The notes under the pieces are model-generated. The model was not told the origin of the DNA and did no database searches. It saw only the letters and a list, made by a program, of their open reading frames with translations. Below, one piece after another: positions 1-12,100 of a DNA stretch of 64,000 bases (position 1 is its first letter; every line of letters begins with the position of its first letter). Source of the stretch: G051132615 sp051132615 (GTDB lineage Bacteria > Pseudomonadota > Gammaproteobacteria > Burkholderiales > Neisseriaceae); assembly GCF_051132615.1 (NCBI RefSeq), contig NZ_CP152375.1, positions 2,852,001 through 2,916,000 of the forward strand, read 5' to 3'. A program made the translations under genes and the position numbers.

Positions 1-2266
1 CACTGTTCGGTTACGTAATGATGGCAGTATCATTGGTGCGTCTCATGGTGTGCAGATGGTTAACGGTAATCAAACAGTGGTCAATAGTGGCACAATTGAA
101 GCGGTTACTGGTGGCACCGGAGTTGGAACAGGGGTGGAGTTTTCGTCAGGAGGCACTTTATTTAATGCTCAGGGTGGCTTGATTAGTGGTGGGCAGTATG
201 GGGTTTGGACCCAAAATGGCTCTGCTCAAATTACTACTGCTGGCACCATTACTGGTGGTACAAACTCAGTGGTGTTCAATACAGGTAGCGGTACCTTGAC
301 CTTGCAAACTGGTGCTAAATTGGTCGGTTCTGCTTTAGGTGGTGGGTCTAGTCAGATTATTCTTGAAGGTGAGGGGGAAGCGCGTAATGATTTCCTCAAT
401 TTTGCTTCTTTAGATATGACGGGTACTCAGTGGACTTTATTAGGGCGAACAGAAGCTAAAGCAACAACTGTATCCAGTGGTCGCCTTATCATTGGTTCTC
501 CCGGTTTTACTGGCGCAGTATTGGATACTGATACTGTGGCTATTAATTCTGGTACACAAATGGTGGGTTATGACAGCCAAATTAATGGTGCAATAACCAA
601 TAATGGGGAGCTGTATGTAGGTAGTGCTTATGCTTTTGAGGGGGCGCCTGCAACGGCTCAATTAAATGTAAATGGTTCATTGATTAATCATTCAAAAATC
701 ATTTTAAGTTCTGGTGCACCTTATGGTAATACTTTAAATATTAATGGTAATTATGTTGGTAATAATGGCAGTTTGACTTTAGGTGCTTCTTTAGAAGAGG
801 TGAACCTTGGCGCTTTAGCCAATCAAAAGGCTGATCGTCTTTTGATTCGTGGTGATGCATCTGGTTCAACTTCTGTGAATATTGTCAATGCAACAACCAA
901 TGCCATGCTCAATAAGTTAGCTGGTGATATTAATGACGATGAAGAGGGTATTTTGCCAGAAAGTGGTGTTTCTGTGGTTCAAGTGTCTGGCAATGCTGCT
1001 GAAAACACTTTTACCATGAATGGTTATGTAACAGGTGGTACAGCTTTTCAGTTTAAGCTCTATGCTTTTGGGCCAAATTCTACCCATGGTTCAGCTTCTC
1101 CAGAGCAAAATTTGGTTGGCAATCCAAATGGTTATTGGGATTATCGTTTGGAACATGCTTATGTCGGTGCTGTTCTTTTACCTCCAGGTGAGATTCCTGA
1201 TCCGGGAACAAACCCTGGCACAGACCCAGGTACTGATCCGGGAACAAACCCAGGTACTAATCCTGGTGGTTCAACAAGTGGTGGTGGCGATGATGGACGC
1301 TGGCAAGTTGTTCCTCAGTTGCCCAGCTATGTCAGCTTGCCTAATGCTTTATTTAATGCAGGGCTACAGGATTTAGACAGTTTACATCGCCGATTAGGTG
1401 AAGTAAGAGATTCTGATACCTCTTTACGTGGAGAAACTTTCATTAGGGCTTATGGTGGTACTTTTGACTATAAAAACAATATAGGTTTTAAAAATTATGG
1501 TTTTGATACAGATCATGATTATTCAGCTGTACAGTTAGGTGGTAGTACTTTGTTGTATGATGCTGATGATTCTGTGATTCGGCTTGGTGGCGCTTTAACC
1601 TTTGGTCATTCAAAAATCACACCAGAAGCAGTAGATGGAAAAAGTGTCACTAAAGTAGATACACGAAGCATCTCGTTAATTGGTACTTATTTAAATAAAA
1701 ACGGCTGGTATGTGGATACGGTGCTATCAGCAGGTATGATCGATGGAAAAACCCATACCGATTATTATGCTCAAGATGTGGCTTCTATTGATGGACACAG
1801 CTATGCCGCTTCAGTTGAAGTAGGTTATCCATTTGCCTTAGGGCAATCGGGTTTTACTTTTGAGCCTCAATTACAATATATATGGCAGCGTTTACGTTTT
1901 GATGATTTTAATGACCAAGATGGTATTAAAACCAGTTTAGGTGGACAGACAGAAAATATTATTCGAGCAGGTTTTCGTTTGACTCGTCCATTTCAAACAG
2001 ATGCAGAACGCATGATTACCCCTTATCTTAAAGCCAATTATTTGCAAAGTTTGAATGGTAATCGTGATGCTTTGATTGGTTCGTACCGTTTTCCTGTGAG
2101 TGGTTATGGTCAGTCTTTGCAGGTAGGCGGTGGTGTTTCTGGTCAAATCAATAAACGTTTATCTTTATATGCTGAGTTTGCTTGGCAAGACAGTATAAGT
2201 GATGCTGGTTGGCGCGGCTGGCAGTTTAATGGTGGATTGCGTTATATGTTTGGTAACAGAAAATAA
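1..2266 (+). CDS. Autotransporter adhesin, C-terminal part (5' end outside window)
   Basis: The reading frame is open from base 2, before the first ATG at 50, so the gene begins upstream of the window. The visible ~755 residues are the end of a type V (autotransporter) adhesin. Residues up to about 380 (counted from the ATG at 50) are Gly/Asn/Thr-rich beta-helix repeats of the kind that form passenger domains. A proline-glycine linker follows (4-residue units such as NPGT and DPGT, about 1200-1268), then a ~270-residue C-terminal beta-barrel from about base 1430. The barrel belongs to a different subtype from the three other autotransporters in this window. The last residues are GNRK, whereas most barrels end in Phe or Trp, which is the usual Bam-recognition signature. 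The passenger should be exported through the outer membrane to act at the cell surface; no ligand can be inferred. An intrinsic terminator follows directly. Confidence 0.9.
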   Translation, partial: TVRLRNDGSIIGASHGVQMVNGNQTVVNSGTIEAVTGGTGVGTGVEFSSGGTLFNAQGGLISGGQYGVWTQNGSAQITTAGTITGGTNSVVFNTGSGTLTLQTGAKLVGSALGGGSSQIILEGEGEARNDFLNFASLDMTGTQWTLLGRTEAKATTVSSGRLIIGSPGFTGAVLDTDTVAINSGTQMVGYDSQINGAITNNGELYVGSAYAFEGAPATAQLNVNGSLINHSKIILSSGAPYGNTLNINGNYVGNNGSLTLGASLEEVNLGALANQKADRLLIRGDASGSTSVNIVNATTNAMLNKLAGDINDDEEGILPESGVSVVQVSGNAAENTFTMNGYVTGGTAFQFKLYAFGPNSTHGSASPEQNLVGNPNGYWDYRLEHAYVGAVLLPPGEIPDPGTNPGTDPGTDPGTNPGTNPGGSTSGGGDDGRWQVVPQLPSYVSLPNALFNAGLQDLDSLHRRLGEVRDSDTSLRGETFIRAYGGTFDYKNNIGFKNYGFDTDHDYSAVQLGGSTLLYDADDSVIRLGGALTFGHSKITPEAVDGKSVTKVDTRSISLIGTYLNKNGWYVDTVLSAGMIDGKTHTDYYAQDVASIDGHSYAASVEVGYPFALGQSGFTFEPQLQYIWQRLRFDDFNDQDGIKTSLGGQTENIIRAGFRLTRPFQTDAERMITPYLKANYLQSLNGNRDALIGSYRFPVSGYGQSLQVGGGVSGQINKRLSLYAEFAWQDSISDAGWRGWQFNGGLRYMFGNRK

Positions 2267-2280
2267 TTTGTGGAGTATAA

Positions 2281-2312
2281 AAAAAAGACCTGTTTAAACA
2301 GGTCTTTTTTTT
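2281..2312 (+). terminator. Rho-independent terminator after first autotransporter
   Basis: A perfect inverted repeat (core AAGACCTGTT/AACAGGTCTT, 15 bp with flanking A/T) lies 14 bases after the stop codon and runs into a T tract. This is a classic intrinsic terminator. Confidence 0.88.
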
Positions 2313-2576
2313 ATTGAAAAATAAGTTAATTTGTATTTTTTGAATATTTGTAATTAAATTTATATTATTTGATTTGTTTTTATTAAATATTTTTCTATAA
2401 ATTTAAATTTTTTATAATTTCATTTTATTTTGTTGATTTTCATAACTTTATGTTAATAAATATAATTTTATTTTTTTTTATGAAAATATTATAAATTTAT
2501 ATTTTTTTGAAATTAATTTATTTTTTTTATTGTTTGTTTTATTATGTAATCGTAATTATATTTATATGGGTTTGTT
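2313..2576. other. AT-rich intergenic leader, no gene
   Basis: About 260 bases of nearly pure A/T between two autotransporter genes, holding long T and A runs. I see no ORF or RNA. It should carry the promoter of the downstream autotransporter, but A/T boxes are too common here to pick one. Confidence 0.6.
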
Positions 2577-5357
2577 ATGAAAAAAATACCTACAACCAAA
2601 TTAAGCATTATTACCTTATTACTGGCACCTTATACGCATGCTGTTTGTGGTTATACTTCTGCTTCAGCTGGTAGCGATTGTATGGTGGCCGGTGATAATT
2701 ATTATTCTAAAGTTACCGCACAAGACAGCAATAGCAAATTAACTTTTACTGGTATGGATGTGTTTCTTCAAAATGGTACACAAACTGTTGTTTCTATAAC
2801 AAATAGTGGGCGTGTCCAGTTTAATGATAATGTCACTATTAATGGCAGTATTACAGCTGCTAATCGTGCAAATAATACAGTCGAAATACTAGCGGGGCAT
2901 ATGGATGTACAAGGTAATTTAATTGTTCAGTCTCAAATGACTAATACATCTAATAATATGCTCGTAGCAAATGGGAATTTAACCGTTCAAGGTGATGCTC
3001 ATTTTGAAGTACTTTCAGGATCGACTACGGGGCGTGCATTGAATATAACGGGTAATAGTCAAGTAAAAGTAGAAGGTTCTACCTCAATTGTTAATCATGT
3101 TCAAAATCAAACAACATCAACTTTAGTTATAGTAGATACTGCAAAAGCTCAGTTTGCTGATCTTTTTATTATCAGCAAATATAAGGAGTCGATAACAGCA
3201 AGTAATAATGCTACCTTAATTTCGACAGGACAAACCATTGTTGATGCCGATTCTGAAGGTAGTAGTGGTATATGGTTTTATAATAATGCTTTAATTAGTT
3301 TAGGGGAAGATATTGCTGTTACTCGTCTATTAGATGCTAATAGAGCAGGAATTGGTCAAATTAATATTGGTGATAAAGCAACTGTTAAAGGTGCTCGCGC
3401 TATTTCCATTAATTCTTCTGATTCTGAAACTCATATCACTATTAAAGGGGTACTTGATAGTATGTCTAATGCTGATTTTTATGGAAATCAGGCAATTTAT
3501 GGTAATAGTGGTAAAGAGGTTGTTATCGTTGAAGGTAATGGCAAGATTTATGGACATATAGATCTTAGGGGGGGTAATGATGAAGTTTATTTGAGATCAG
3601 GTGTGATGGAAACGCCTGATACTGATGGTGGTGTAGGTTTGGGTATTGATATGGGATCTGGTAATGATGTTTTCCAAGCAACAGGTGGTATATTGAAAAC
3701 ACCGATTGTAAAAATGGGAACAGGACAAGACAGGGCATTACTTGCTTCAAATGTAAATATTAGCCAATTGGCACAAATAGACGGTGGAGCAGATGGTACA
3801 GCTAATAACACAGGACAGTTGAGTATTCATGATTTAAGTTTTAATGGTTATACCAATGATGTGGTTCAAGCTGGAAAAGGTTTGGATGTAACCAATTGGA
3901 ATACCATTAATTTAACAGGCAGTGCTGCATTGGCTTTGTCTGATACTCAGTTGTTCTCTACTAATACAGCGACCACTAATCCCAATATTTTAAATATAGG
4001 TGCTGGCTCATTATTACAAACAACTGATCAGTTAGCAGTGAGTAACCAAAATATTTGGGCTGATGTGAATAATGAAGGTTCCATAAACTTATCTAATAAT
4101 AAGACTTTAAATGATGTATGGACAATAAATGGTCATTATAATGGGCAAAATGGTTTTTTAATAATGGATACGGCGCTAAATGCGGATGATTCTTTAACGG
4201 ATAAATTGATTATTACGGGTGATACAACAGGTACCACAAAAGTATCTGTTAATAATATAGGTGGTTTAGGGGCACAAACAGTTCAAGGTATTGAGGTGAT
4301 TGAAGTACAAGGCGTATCAGATGGTGAATTTGTACAAAATGGCAGAATTGTTGCAGGCGCTTATGATTATAGTTTAGGGCGTGGAAGTGAGATTAATGGT
4401 ACTGATGATAAAAATTGGTATTTAACATCGTATTTAACACCTTTTGATCCAGAACCTATGATCAGGCCAGAATCTGGCAGTTATTTAAGTCTTATTGAAA
4501 ATCAGGGCGCTTTTAATCATAGTTTTCATGATCGTCAACAAATGTTAGATAATCAATATGAAACAGCTTGGGCAAGATTAGAATATCTTCATACCAAATC
4601 TAAATCCGAAGGGCATGTTGATAATAAAAATGATCGTGCTTTAATCCATCTAGGCTCTGATATCTATCAGGATGAACAGTTTCATTTAGGTATTATGGGC
4701 GGTTATGTTAATAGTGATATACGTTCTAATTCAAGACTAACAGGTAATAATGCCAAAAGTAAGTCGGATGGTTATTCCCTAGGTTTATATGGCACATGGT
4801 ATGATCAAACAATGAATCAAGGTGGTTTATATGTGGATGCCTATGCACAGTACAACTGGTTTGATAATGAAGTTAAGGGGCAAGGAATACGTCATAGCGA
4901 GAAATTCAGTAGCAATGGCTATACTCTTTCAGTAGAGGCGGGCTATGGTTTTATTCTAGGACAAACAGAAGATACCTATTGGCAACTTGAACCACAATTA
5001 CAGTTTATATACAATAATTTTAAAGGAAAGAACCATAACGAAAAAGATGGTACCAGAGTGCACATGAGTGATGAGAATAATGTGGTCAGTAGAGTTGGTG
5101 TCCGTATCCAAGGAAAAAAACAAGGGTTTCAACCATTTGTTACATTTAATTATTGGCATCATTCAGACCAAGCCCATATCATGATGAATGAAATACGTCT
5201 TCATAGTGATAAAGTGAAAAACCTTTATGAAATTAAAACAGGTGGCCAAATAGCTATTAATGAAAAATTAACAGCGTATGGGCAAATAGAGGGTGCATTG
5301 GGCAGTAAATCTACGAAACAATATGGCGCAAATATAGGTATAAAATATAATTGGTAG
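2577..5357 (+). CDS. Autotransporter adhesin (926 aa)
   Basis: Complete classical autotransporter. Residues 1-23 form a signal peptide (MKK start, hydrophobic core, cleavage near THA-VCG). Residues ~25-610 are a beta-helix passenger rich in Asn, Gly, Thr and Ser. Around residues 540-620 is a junction/autochaperone-like segment with the motifs DKLIITGDTTG and GRIVAGAYDYSL. The C-terminal ~280 residues are the 12-strand beta-barrel, ending in the canonical aromatic (KYNW). Barrel and junction are close paralogues of the autotransporter at 50790-53420 and share the junction with the 2547-aa protein downstream, while the passengers differ. The start is ATG 2577 after a long AT-rich leader. The likely role is surface adhesion or aggregation; the target is unknown. 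Confidence 0.92.
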   Translation: MKKIPTTKLSIITLLLAPYTHAVCGYTSASAGSDCMVAGDNYYSKVTAQDSNSKLTFTGMDVFLQNGTQTVVSITNSGRVQFNDNVTINGSITAANRANNTVEILAGHMDVQGNLIVQSQMTNTSNNMLVANGNLTVQGDAHFEVLSGSTTGRALNITGNSQVKVEGSTSIVNHVQNQTTSTLVIVDTAKAQFADLFIISKYKESITASNNATLISTGQTIVDADSEGSSGIWFYNNALISLGEDIAVTRLLDANRAGIGQINIGDKATVKGARAISINSSDSETHITIKGVLDSMSNADFYGNQAIYGNSGKEVVIVEGNGKIYGHIDLRGGNDEVYLRSGVMETPDTDGGVGLGIDMGSGNDVFQATGGILKTPIVKMGTGQDRALLASNVNISQLAQIDGGADGTANNTGQLSIHDLSFNGYTNDVVQAGKGLDVTNWNTINLTGSAALALSDTQLFSTNTATTNPNILNIGAGSLLQTTDQLAVSNQNIWADVNNEGSINLSNNKTLNDVWTINGHYNGQNGFLIMDTALNADDSLTDKLIITGDTTGTTKVSVNNIGGLGAQTVQGIEVIEVQGVSDGEFVQNGRIVAGAYDYSLGRGSEINGTDDKNWYLTSYLTPFDPEPMIRPESGSYLSLIENQGAFNHSFHDRQQMLDNQYETAWARLEYLHTKSKSEGHVDNKNDRALIHLGSDIYQDEQFHLGIMGGYVNSDIRSNSRLTGNNAKSKSDGYSLGLYGTWYDQTMNQGGLYVDAYAQYNWFDNEVKGQGIRHSEKFSSNGYTLSVEAGYGFILGQTEDTYWQLEPQLQFIYNNFKGKNHNEKDGTRVHMSDENNVVSRVGVRIQGKKQGFQPFVTFNYWHHSDQAHIMMNEIRLHSDKVKNLYEIKTGGQIAINEKLTAYGQIEGALGSKSTKQYGANIGIKYNW

Positions 5358-5484
5358 CCAATTTAAACGCTCTAGATCAAAATAGTTATATTAAATGGAG
5401 TGTCTGAATTATTGAGCTAACTTAAACCCAAAATACAGTGTTAATCTATGCGTTTGATAATATTAAATAATTTGGAAAACGCTC

Positions 5485-5525
5485 AAACACAGAGGACTGA
5501 TTAAATGAATCAGTCCTCTGTGTTT
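5485..5525. terminator. Perfect 18-bp hairpin, possible terminator
   Basis: The arms 5485-5502 and 5508-5525 are exact reverse complements (core ACACAGAGGACTGATT) around a 5-base AAATG loop. The stem is very strong, but no T tract follows on either strand, so it is not a textbook intrinsic terminator. It could stop transcription from the autotransporter upstream or be the end of a lost mobile element. Confidence 0.5.
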
Positions 5526-5730
5526 CACTGGTACTTTGCAAGAGTTGCTGTATTTTACATTTAAGAACTCAAAATTTAGTCTTCATTAGTTTTATCAAAG
5601 AAGAACATCTTAATTACTGAAATCAATTGGAAAACAAAAACCGCTCGCTGTAGCAAGGTATTTAATACCATCAATGCCTTGTGCAACACCGCCTCTTCTC
5701 CAATGGGTACATTTTTCATGCACATATAGG

Positions 5731-5746
5731 TATGATCTTGATCACA
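5731..5746. promoter_or_regulatory. Putative CRP-binding site
   Basis: TATGATCTTGATCACA matches the CRP consensus TGTGATCTAGATCACA at 14 of 16 positions, including the whole right half. It sits about 400 bases upstream of the 2547-aa autotransporter and just upstream of the unassigned minus-strand ORF at 5576-5725. Which gene it controls cannot be decided from sequence. Confidence 0.45.
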
Positions 5747-6138
5747 TTGATTACAGAATTAAGGTGCTTAAATTAATGTATGTTTCTTATTTTTAAGAAT
5801 GAGGTGATTTTGGTTGGTGATGTCATTTTTAGGTGAGTTTTTAATTAAAATATTGTTTTTATTTAAAAAAATAATAAGTTGGTTTCCTCTGATCGATTTC
5901 ATTGAATTGATTTAATTAATCTTATTTTAAATTATTTATTTTTTTTGTTGTAATTTAAGCGGTTAAAAGTTTTTAATGTTAAGTTCATTAACTTAGCCAT
6001 TGATAATATTTATGCTTTCGATTAATATTGGGTGAATTGAATATTTTTTATTATAAGTATGTAAATTTATTTTAATAGCTTGACGGTTATTTTTGTGAAG
6101 AATAAATATGCACCTTAATTTGGTCTAGGAAAGCTTAA

Positions 6139-9100
6139 ATGAACAAAGTATATAAACTTGTAAGAAGTCGCACCACTGGTCATACGGTTGTTACATCAGA
6201 GTTAGCAAAAGGTGCTAAAAAAGGCCGTTTGCAAAAGATGGTACTAGGTGCTTTATTTGGTTTTATTGCTTCAAATGCTTTAGCTGATCAGATCAATTCA
6301 GGATACAACCCTACAGATAATGATAATAAAATTGGTCAGATTAATGTTTCTGGCACGACGACCATCGATTTAAGTAATGGTGCACTAGGAAGTGCCCAAA
6401 AGGGTAGTGAAGCAGATAAGAACAATATCTCAGTGAGTGTTGATTTTGGTAGTTTATTTCAAGCAAATGCGAATAAAGAAGCTGCACAAAAAAATTATGA
6501 TGCTATTTATACCAAACATCAAAATGGCGAAGTGACCGATTTAGAACTTTCACAAGCCCAAGCTGCTTTAAATTCAGCAAATGCAGCCATTGCAAATTAT
6601 ACCAATAATGGTTATCAACTGATTACAACAGGCTCTTTAGACCCGAATGGAGATCATTCAGAATATCTAACTATTTCAGACACAAAATCAGGGTATACCG
6701 ATCCTGTTTCTGGAAAATGGGTTTCTCTTGATGTTAAGGGTGATTTAAGTATGACCACAATTAATGGTGTACTTTCAGATATTAATCACAATTTTGAATA
6801 TTATCTGCCTATTGGTGAAGACAGCGAATACCGTGATATGAGCATGGTTAACATTGCTGCTGATGCAGATGTTACCATTAAAAATGGCTCAAATGCAGCT
6901 GATCCAAATGCCTCAATAGATACAGATAATGAAGTGCTTAATGCGATCAGCAAAAATGCTTCAGGTGTTATTTCTATCAAGGATGGTGCTAATTTAACTT
7001 ATGATGCCAATACAAATTATTATACAGGTGGTGGTAAATCCGAAGCTAAAGAGTTCAATAATAACTTAACTGTAAATAACACAACCACTTTATATGAAGT
7101 TAAATGGGTAGGAAAAGTTAACCCTTTTACTGGAGAAGTGATTAATTCAGTTGAAAAATTTAATGAATACAATAATCAACTCATTGAATTTATTAAAAAA
7201 GATCTGCAAACTCAACTTGATTACTCTACAAAAGACGAAATGCAGGCTTATTATAATTCGATGATTTCTGGTTTTTATACGCTCACTCAAAAAGGGCAAA
7301 TATCTGCACAAAGAGAATTCACAGAAGATGAGCTTGAAGCATTAGATTCCAATTTTGCTAATAGAATTAAGCCTGGCGACTCTGATATAAGTGTAGCCTT
7401 AACCAAAGATAATTATTTTATTGGGGTAGAGGGCAGTGGCTCTACCGTTACCATTAATGGTTCAATTACCAACAGTGTGGCTGATGCAGATGGAAAAAAC
7501 GTCAGCTCAGGTACGGTGATTAAAGGTGACTTTACAGCCTCTTCAAACAATGTTTTTAATATTAATGGCAAAATTGATGCAAATGGTGGTGATGCTATTA
7601 TTGCCAATGAGTCAATTGTGAATGTTGCTCAAAACCTTGGCGGAAATGAAGGCACAATAAATGGTAATGTGACTTTAAAAGGTGGCGTTGACAATACAAG
7701 TAATACGGTTAATAACCAAGGTAAAATTACAGGCGTTGTCAGTATTGTTAATGGTACAGTCAATAATAAGAATAATAATATAGGTGGTAACATTGCAGAA
7801 ATTGGCTCTATTACTGGTGGCAATAACGTTGTCGTCAACAATGATGGCATTGTTCGTGGTAGTGTGAACCTTGGTGCAAATAGCCAAATTAATAATCATA
7901 ATGGTTCAACAATTCTTGGTAATGCCGTTGTCAGCGGTTCAACTTCTACTATTGATAATCAGGAAAATTCGACTATTGGTGGTATTGCCATTGTTCAGGA
8001 TGGTGCTTCATTTATTAATAATGGTACAGCAGGAGGCGCTCATGCAATTAATGGTGGGCAAAGCATCAACAACAGCATCATTATTGGTGCCAATGTTGGT
8101 AAAGTGACAAACAACTCTCAGTATACAAATAGCGATACAGGAAGCATTTACATAGGTTATACTAAAAATGCCCCTGGAAAACCTGCTGTTGGCAGTGGTG
8201 GAATGCTATCGAATATTGAATATGTAAGTCCTGGAATAGATGTCAATGGTAATGGTGGTCAGGCCATTTTAAATAATGAAGGAGATATCTATTTTGCAGG
8301 AAATCTTAAAGCATCAACTGCAATTAGGCTAGTAAATGGTGGCCAGTATAAAGATACTTCTGATGCTACTGTTACCCTTAATGCCAATAACTCAGACGTT
8401 TCTAATCATATCTCTGATTATTTAGACAGCAGTTATGAGGCACTTCGTGGAAATGATAATAGGGCTTTTTGGGTTGGCGCAGGTGGGCAAGCTACAGTAA
8501 ATGGTACCGTTGAATTAAATGATACAGGCAGTACCGCTTTTTATATTCAAAATGGTGGCCAAGTAACCTTAAATGGTCAGCTCAATTTGAATAGTCAAAA
8601 TATCAAAAATAGTGCAGATCCTTTACTTGAAACATCTCTTAGAAATTTTGGTGCTTGGGTTGAAGGGGAAGACTCTCAATTTACTATGAATGGTACAGCT
8701 TCTATTGCCATGAATGCTGATCGTGCTGTTGGTGTGCATATTAGAGATGGCGCAAAAGCTCAGATTAATGATCAAGCAGGTATTGTTTTTGGTGCCAATA
8801 ATTCTGATCAAATTGGTTTTTTAATCTCCGCCATTACCGGTTCAGGTTCTTTAGTGTATAACAGCAGTCAAAATATCTCCTTAGAGCCCAGTGGTAAAAA
8901 CACCGTTTTATTCAGAATTGAGAGAGGGTCTGTTTTCTCTTCTGACACCATTGAAAGCACAAATAATGCTTTGTCTCATTTAGACTCAAACGGAGCGGAA
9001 AACTCAACCTTAATGGTCATTACAAATGGATTGTCTGCGGGAAGTAAAATTGTCGCAACACAAGCTGATTTAAGCGGTTTTACTTTGAGTGTGAATGGTA

Positions 9101-12100
9101 AAGATGCAAAAGGTGTTCGTGTGGAAGGGGGGGCTCAAGCCACGATTACAGACCGCACAAACATTAGTTTAAATGGTTCGGGTGCCACTTTAGCAAAAAT
9201 TGATGGTTGGTTTTATGACTTAGATGGTAACCGTGATACCAGACAAGAAAGCACATCATATGTTTCTACTTTAAATAGTTCCGCAAAATTAATTGATACA
9301 ACGATAAATGGAACACCTCCTAATGTTACGGTGACTGATGGTATTGGTTACCATGTTACTCATGGTGGCAAATTGATTCATGGTGTCACCAATGCTGACG
9401 GAACAATTGATGCAGGAACCATTAATTTTACTAATGGATATTCAAATATTGGCATCAAAATTGAAAATGGTGGGGAGCTGATTAACTTAAAAGGTGCCAA
9501 TATTACTGTCAACGGAACAGCAATAGATATAAGTGGCAGTGGTTCTAAAGCAAGGGTAGAAAACGTTTTACCTACAGATCCATTAAAACCAGTTGTTTCT
9601 GTTTTAGATGGTACAGCAGCATATCGTGTGTATGATGGTGCTGCACTTGAATTAACTGGTTCAGGCACAACTCAAGCCAGAGGAAGTGCCCATGGTGTAT
9701 TTGTTGATGGCTTTTATGAAAATGATGATATCAATAACCCTTATCATCCTGCTGCCAGTATTGTATTAAATGGTGCCGTTTTGGATTTAAATGGCAAAGC
9801 AAGCAATGATGTGGGTAATGGTATTGAAAATAAAGCAGGTATTAGTAATATCCAATTGATTAATAATGCTCAAATTGACGTGAATAATGGAATTGGTATC
9901 CACTCTGGTGTGGGCATGCAAGGCGCAAATAATAAAGGCACTATTAACGTTTATGGTTCTGGTACTGGCATTAAGTTTGAAGGTATAGATAAACAAACAG
10001 GTGTGGTTACTGGGTCAACAGAAAATGCTATTCAAAATACAGGTTACCAGAATGTTGTCATCAATGTTTTTGGTGCAGATGGTACAGGTATTTATGTGGA
10101 CTCTTTGCAAGATGTGGTCACATCAGCAAGTGTGAATATATTTGATGAGCAAGGGAAAGCAGCACTTCAAATAAAAGGCGAAACACAAAACGCTTCACAA
10201 TCTGGGTTTTTACATTCAAATAGTTTAGCTTCTACTATTGTTGATCTAAATAATGGTTATATAAAATCATTTAGCAATAGTGGTGACATATTATTTGGCT
10301 CTTTTAATGGTACAGATTTTACTCGAGACAGTAATGATGACAGTAAAAACAAATATGCTATTACTTTAGGTGAAACAAGTAATGGCATTTCTTTTAAAAA
10401 TACATCAACGGGTAAAATTAATGGTGTGGTTCAATTACTCGGTTATGACCAAACCACAAACAAAGGCAATACAGTCGAATTAGCCACCAATAGCCAAGGT
10501 AATGTGTTCATAACAGGCAAGGGGGATGATGAGTTCACAGTCAATACCGTTGTTGGTAACGACAGCACCGCACCAGCCAGTCAATTTAGCCATATTGATG
10601 GTGGTGAGGGTTATGATAAGTTAACCTTTGGTTCTGGGTCTAACTATCAAATTAGCGATGAAAATACCATTAAGAATGTGGATTATGTCAGCCTTCAAGG
10701 GAACAGTTACCTTACTTTAAATAGTGTGTTGCTCAATGGTACTGACACTTATCAAATTGATTTGAATAGTGTATTAAAGTATAACGATCACACACAAATG
10801 GCATTTGATAAAGAGCTATTAGGCCAAGGCTTATTTGTTGTGAATTTAACCAATAGAGAAAATGAGTTTTCATTTACACAATCGGCTATTAATCAACCTT
10901 TTAAAGGCACGGTTGAACTAACGAACTCAACTTATCAGCTGCTTGATAATACCACTAAAAACAATACTGAAATGTTAGCAGAGGCCACACTTAAAGTTTC
11001 TGAAAACAGTTTGGTTAATGTGGGGGAAAATACACAAAATATAGGTGGTTTAACCGTTAATAGCGGTACATTGAATTTTGGTGACATAGACTTAAAAGAT
11101 GGTGATGCTTTAGCAGACCATAATATTAATGTTGACAATACACTTACCTTAACAAGTAAGAATAATGGTGGTGGCGGTACAATTATGGTGGATCTAAAAG
11201 ACTACCATGTTGATATTCCATCAGGCAAAACCTTACTTGAGCAAGACGACAGTGAAACACATATTACATTAGTAACAGCACAAAACGTTAATGGTGCAGG
11301 CTACGTTACCCATCTGAATTTGGTTGATGCAAATGGACAAGCCATTGACCCAGATGCACGTGTTGACCTTTACCAACAAAACGAAGCTGTAGCTAGAGCC
11401 TCTTATGGTGTCAGATTATATACTTCTGAAGATGGTATCAATAATGATGGGTTATATGCAGGTTATGGTTTAACAAAAGTTGAATTAAAGGCGCAGAATA
11501 ATCAAGCTGGTGAAGGAAATGCATTGGTCTTAGATGCTTCAAATAGTAGCAGTGCTAGTGGTTCAGACTTTAGTGCACTAATCACAAACTATGATAATGA
11601 AGATGGTACATTTACCTATGGTGACTTACAAATTAGAGGGAATAAGACTGTTTCATTAAGCAGTGCCAATGATTATAAAGGAGCTACCTATGTTAAAGAT
11701 ACGAGCACTTTATTATCTAGATCAGATGATGCTTTAGGGACAACCCGTCTATTGCATTTAGCTTCAAATACTAAATTTGACTTAAATGGTTATAAGCAAT
11801 TGGTGGGTAGTTTAATGACCAATAATGAGTCAGTTGTCGATTTTAATAACGGGAAATTGGTGATTAGTGGTTTAGATGGCACGACAGGAAATCAACAGCT
11901 TCAATCTATTATTAGTGCTGAAACTTTATATGGCAATGGACAATTTGTCATTGGCGCAAATAGTACTCGCGCATTAAGCACTCATTCTCCAACAGTGACT
12001 ATTTTGGGAGACAACACGAATTTATTTGCAGATACGACCATTTATCAAGGTGCTACTGTCAATTTAAATGCCTATGCTGGTTTAGGTCATGGCACAATTG

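Larger units (their letters stand above)
5358..6138. other. Intergenic region with hairpin, CRP-like site and small minus-strand ORF
   Basis: 781 bases between two autotransporters. It contains a perfect 18-bp hairpin (5485-5525), a good CRP-type palindrome (5731-5746) and an ATG-initiated 49-codon ORF on the minus strand (5576-5725). That ORF has no convincing Shine-Dalgarno and no recognisable family, so I do not call it a gene. The part from about 5580 to 5760 is less AT-rich than its surroundings and could be a relic of a lost element. The last 370 bases are AT-rich, with a weak TTGACG at 6080-6085 that may belong to the promoter of the next gene. Confidence 0.55.

Noticed and set aside
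1035..1376. 113-codon plus-strand ORF inside the first autotransporter
   Set aside because: Out-of-frame shadow over the Pro-Gly linker; low-complexity Leu/Gln translation and no ribosome site.
5576..5725. 49-codon minus-strand ORF between adhesin genes
   Set aside because: No ribosome site and no recognisable family; kept only as part of a finding, not called as a gene.
9378..9668. 96-codon minus-strand ORF inside the giant adhesin
   Set aside because: Antisense shadow produced by the repetitive Asn/Gly/Thr codons; no homology or ribosome site. The same holds for the other minus-strand ORFs within adhesins.
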